NCBI GenBank assembly: GCA_025356695.1
Contig: JANXSE010000424.1
Coordinates: 1 to 8,824 of the forward strand
Direction: 5' to 3'
DNA from: Betaproteobacteria bacterium
Lineage (GTDB): Bacteria > Pseudomonadota > Gammaproteobacteria > Burkholderiales > SG8-41
Length of the DNA: 8,824 nt
In this document: in pieces, positions 6,761 to 8,824 of the stretch
Position numbering within the stretch: position 1 is the first letter of the stretch
Layout of the letters: each line of letters opens with the position of its first letter
Made by a program: the position numbers and the translations under genes
Notes under the pieces: model-generated
The model's database searches: none
What the model saw: the letters and a program-made list of their open reading frames with translations, nothing else
Told to the model about the DNA's origin: nothing

Positions 6761-6783
6761 GAAAAGCCCAGCCTAAAGGAACC

Positions 6784-6861
6784 ATGAACGAAGTCTTGAA
6801 GGCCTTGTCCAATATGACCCAAAGCCGGTTCACACACCTTTACCGCGAAGGCGGCGGATAA
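6784..6861 (+). CDS. Candidate small ORF, 25 residues
   Basis: The frame from ATG 6784 to TAA 6861 encodes MNEVLKALSNMTQSRFTHLY followed by REGGG. It has the layout of a real expression unit: an extended -10 at 6752-6760, a short leader, and an AAAGGA ribosome-binding site at 6775-6780 directly before the ATG. The peptide is mildly amphipathic at its N-terminus, has no signal peptide, and has no recognised family. It ends 115 bases before the second secreted paralogue, so it could be a small protein, a leader peptide influencing that gene, or a remnant of a lost longer gene. Its short length means chance occurrence cannot be excluded. Confidence 0.35.
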   Translation: MNEVLKALSNMTQSRFTHLYREGGG

Positions 6862-6964
6862 TATCTGCATTTGCAACCGCCGACGAGAACCGGGCGCGCA
6901 CCGAATTTAAGCGAATGCCAGCCTGCACGTAAGCAATAACGTTTGTTTAATGTACGATTCCTTT

Positions 6965-6972
6965 GAGGAGGA
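6965..6972 (+). promoter_or_regulatory. Strong ribosome-binding site for the second secreted paralogue
   Basis: GAGGAGGA precedes two adjacent ATG codons (6977 and 6980). Spacing to 6977 is four bases and to 6980 seven bases, so either could be used; the difference is one Met. Confidence 0.7.
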
Positions 6973-6976
6973 CATT

Positions 6977-7738
6977 ATGATGAACAAGACATCCATGCTT
7001 TGCAGTGCAACAGGTCAAAAGGCCGCTCTTGCCGCCAGCGCATGCCGCTACGGCCTGGTTGCCGCGCTGATTGCGGCAGCCGCCATCGCCACTGCGGCGG
7101 TCCAAGCCCCGGTCGCCCCGCTGCCGGTCGCGGGCGACACCTATGTCTATCGCGTCATCAACGCCTACAACAACGAGATCCGCGGACAACTCAGCTACCG
7201 CGTCGACAAAACCGAAGCCGACCGCATCACTCTCTCGGTGAGCGCAGACAAGCCCGGCATGCAGGCTGCAACGACGGAAATACTGACGCAGGACGGCAAA
7301 TGGCTGCGCCACACGATCGTCAACCACGACCAACTGGTCGACTACGCGTTCTCGCCCGCCTATCCGTCGTACGAATTCCCGCTCGACACCGGCAAGGAGT
7401 GGTCGACCCGGGTCAACGCCGTAAATGCCGAGACCGGTGCCAGCCACAGCGTGCGCATTGATGCAACGGTGGTGGGTACCGAGCGCATCCGCGTGCCGGC
7501 CGGCGAATTCGACACCATCAAAATCAGGCGCTCCGTCTATGCCGGCGACTCCGCCTCCTATCTGCGTCTGACGGAAACAAATATTTTCGAAACCGAATGG
7601 TTCGCACCGGCGCTCGGCCGCACCGTGCGGATCGCGCGCAACTCCGGCTACCTCGACCTCTCGCGCGGGCCGCGCAGCCGGGCCATGCGCGGCGACTGGG
7701 AAATTCACGAACTCGTTTCGGCGCCGCCGATGCGTTGA
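6977..7738 (+). CDS. Secreted or membrane-anchored beta-rich protein of unknown function, paralogue B
   Basis: A 253-residue paralogue of the preceding secreted protein. Residues 48-253 align without gaps to residues 24-229 of paralogue A at about 59% identity. The most conserved parts are YVYRVINAYNNE (about 56-67), WLRH, ERIRVPAGEFDT at 169-180, YAGDxAxYLRLTET and the end AMRGDW--ELVSAP. The N-terminus differs: about 25 residues with several basic positions precede a long Ala-rich hydrophobic stretch (about 26-42). This may be a signal peptide with a long n-region or an uncleaved anchor. No lipobox is evident. Function is unknown; a distant DUF3108/TapB-like relation is possible. The gap from paralogue A is 283 bases with its own promoter candidate, so the two genes are probably not controlled identically. 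It is followed by the Tim44-like gene. Confidence 0.85.
   Translation: MMNKTSMLCSATGQKAALAASACRYGLVAALIAAAAIATAAVQAPVAPLPVAGDTYVYRVINAYNNEIRGQLSYRVDKTEADRITLSVSADKPGMQAATTEILTQDGKWLRHTIVNHDQLVDYAFSPAYPSYEFPLDTGKEWSTRVNAVNAETGASHSVRIDATVVGTERIRVPAGEFDTIKIRRSVYAGDSASYLRLTETNIFETEWFAPALGRTVRIARNSGYLDLSRGPRSRAMRGDWEIHELVSAPPMR
7481..7516 (+). repeat. 36-base exact direct repeat, copy 2
   Basis: Identical to 6436-6471 at all 36 positions, including every synonymous codon position, within genes that otherwise differ at many sites. Confidence 0.9.
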
Positions 7739-7772
7739 AGTAAACGAAGCGAAGGCGCATCGCCGTTATGCG

Positions 7773-7792
7773 GGCCGCAGAACACGCGGGCC
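7773..7792 (+). terminator. Imperfect GC-rich hairpin after paralogue B
   Basis: CCGC (7775-7778) pairs with GCGG (7786-7789) across a 7-base loop, with two further GC pairs beyond a one-base bulge. A, T-rich sequence follows (GGAAATTTAT). A second small stem, CGCAT/ATGCG (7756-7772), lies just before it. Together these may slow or stop transcription before the Tim44-like gene; there is no proper T run. Confidence 0.25.
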
Positions 7793-7845
7793 GGAAATTT
7801 ATCAGCTTTTAAATGCGCCGCCGGTTAATCCGGCCTGGAGAAATG

Positions 7846-8745
7846 ATGAACAGATTCCTGATGGTATTGTGCGCCACCCTGACATTCAGCCTGCTCACCG
7901 TCGACGCCGATGCGGCGCGCCGCCTCGGTGGCGGCAAAAGTATCGGCGCCCAGCGCAGCATAACGCCGCAAGCACCGGCCAAAACACCGGCACAGCAGGC
8001 GCAACCCGCCGCGCCTGCCGCAACGCCGGCCCCCGCACCTGCGCCGCAACCGTCAGGCATGAGTCGCTGGCTCGGGCCACTGGCCGGACTCGCCATTGGC
8101 GCCGGACTCGCCTCGCTGTTCATGAACAACGGCATGGGTGGCGCCATGGGCGGCATCCTGATGATAGTGCTGCTGGCCGCCGCCGCGATGTTCGCGTGGC
8201 GTATGCTGCGCGCCAAATCCGAAGGCCCGGGCAACCTGCAATACGCCGGCGCCGATCCAGCACCTGCGTATTCGCCCGCTTCATCATCAATGCCGGCCGC
8301 GGGTGGCGGCATGCCGAAAATCGGCAGTGCGCTGGGTGGCGTCGTCGAAACCGCAGCGCCGGCCGTCGCCAGCCGTTTCCCACCGGACTTTGACGCCGAG
8401 CAGTTCGCGCACCACGCCAAAATAAATTTCACACGGCTGCAACAGGCCAACGACAAGCGCGATGTATCGACCATGCGCGATTACATGACGCCGGAACTCT
8501 ACGACGCGATCGTCGCCGACCTTGATCCGATGGGCGTTGCGCAAAGTACCGAGATCATCAACCTTGATACGAACGTCGTCGAAGTGGTCACCGAAAACGG
8601 GAAACACATCGCCAGCGTTCGCTTCACCGGCTCGCTGCGCGAAAAAACCAGCGCCGAAACCGAATCGTTCGACGAGATCTGGCATCTGGAAAAACCGCTC
8701 GACGGCTCCAGCGGCTGGCTGATCAGCGGCATACAACAACTCTGA
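7846..8745 (+). CDS. Tim44-like domain membrane protein
   Basis: A 299-residue protein of the bacterial Tim44-like family. In order it has a probable signal peptide (1-22, ending DADA), the conserved ARRLGGGKSIGAQRS segment (24-38), and an Ala/Pro/Gln low-complexity linker (about 40-70). A Gly/Ala-rich membrane hairpin or pair of helices follows (about 76-93 and 98-119). After a second flexible linker comes the C-terminal Tim44-like alpha+beta domain (about 178-299), with FDAEQFAHHAKINFTRLQQA, DYMTPELYD, TEIINL and a final FDEIWHLEKP...WLISGIQQL. Related domains in mitochondria bind membranes and the import motor; the bacterial role is not established, though the gene is often found between ubiE and ubiJ/ubiB. 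Two adjacent ATGs exist (7843, 7846); GGAG at 7837-7840 is better spaced for 7846. The probable ubiJ gene follows after six bases. Confidence 0.92.
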   Translation: MNRFLMVLCATLTFSLLTVDADAARRLGGGKSIGAQRSITPQAPAKTPAQQAQPAAPAATPAPAPAPQPSGMSRWLGPLAGLAIGAGLASLFMNNGMGGAMGGILMIVLLAAAAMFAWRMLRAKSEGPGNLQYAGADPAPAYSPASSSMPAAGGGMPKIGSALGGVVETAAPAVASRFPPDFDAEQFAHHAKINFTRLQQANDKRDVSTMRDYMTPELYDAIVADLDPMGVAQSTEIINLDTNVVEVVTENGKHIASVRFTGSLREKTSAETESFDEIWHLEKPLDGSSGWLISGIQQL

Positions 8746-8751
8746 GTCGGG

Positions 8752-8824
8752 ATGGCGCAAGCGGACGGCAATTCCGGCAGCAGCAACACCGGCGCGAGCG
8801 GCGGCCTGTTTACGCCGCCGCTCG
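8752..8824 (+). CDS. ubiJ: Probable UbiJ/SCP2-domain ubiquinone accessory factor, N-terminal fragment
   Basis: Only 24 codons are present before the window ends: MAQADGNSGSSNTGASGGLF, then TPPL. The frame is closed by the preceding gene's own stop codon at 8743, so ATG 8752 is the only upstream start, six bases after that stop, implying co-transcription and probably translational coupling. The Gly/Ser-rich leader followed by LFTPPL would fit the start of the SCP2 domain, which usually opens with a Leu-rich helix. The main argument for ubiJ is position: in many Betaproteobacteria the Tim44-like gene is followed by ubiJ and ubiB. UbiJ is a lipid-binding scaffold of the aerobic ubiquinone biosynthesis complex. 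The sequence alone does not prove the identity. Confidence 0.5.
   Translation, partial: MAQADGNSGSSNTGASGGLFTPPL

Noticed and set aside
6947..7708. 253-codon minus-strand open frame opposite paralogue B
   Set aside because: It mirrors a well-supported secreted-protein gene that has a strong ribosome-binding site and a homologous partner; the antisense product has no known features. A similar shorter shadow lies opposite paralogue A, as expected for duplicated sequence.
7885..8070. Ala/Pro/Gln low-complexity stretch in the Tim44-like gene
   Set aside because: Normal flexible linker for this family, not a novel repeat.

Overview
The window reads as an ordinary-looking but modified stretch of a GC-rich betaproteobacterial chromosome. 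The gene set supports this: a HIT-family gene, a DUF971 gene, ubiE, a Tim44-like gene and the start of an SCP2/UbiJ-like gene lie in the order I recall for the ubiquinone-biosynthesis neighbourhood of many Betaproteobacteria. The individual protein sequences (for example the HVHWHVIPR HIT protein and the ARRLGGGKSIG Tim44-like protein) are also of betaproteobacterial type. No tRNA, rRNA, CRISPR array, transposase or integrase was seen.

Layout. At the left edge is the N-terminus of a fumarylacetoacetate-hydrolase-family enzyme on the minus strand (1-126). It is divergent from a YqaA-type membrane protein gene (342-737), which is followed after 30 bases by a HIT-family nucleotide-binding protein (768-1229). 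The divergent gap holds a perfect 12-bp inverted repeat that ends two bases before the YqaA start codon. Next is a large cytoplasmic protein of unknown function (1458-3068) with a beta-rich, possibly PilZ-like C-terminus, then the DUF971 protein (3146-3514).

A long FkbM-type methyltransferase gene with an uncharacterised C-terminal helical half (3546-4967) lies on the opposite strand between DUF971 and ubiE. UbiE (5184-5918) carries out the C-methylation step of ubiquinone and/or menaquinone synthesis. Between ubiE and the Tim44-like gene sit two tandem paralogous genes for secreted beta-rich proteins (6004-6693 and 6977-7738), about 59% identical over 206 gapless residues. They are separated by a hairpin, an extended -10 promoter and a possible 25-codon small ORF (6784-6861). 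The Tim44-like membrane protein (7846-8745) and the first 24 codons of a probable ubiJ/SCP2 gene (8752-8824) close the window.

Functionally, ubiE and the probable ubiJ are the quinone genes. DUF971 and the Tim44-like protein are companions whose role is known only from their conserved position. The FkbM gene and the secreted paralogue pair look like lineage-specific insertions into that conserved block. They are the main candidates for undescribed biology here, together with the small ORF and the 12-bp inverted repeat.
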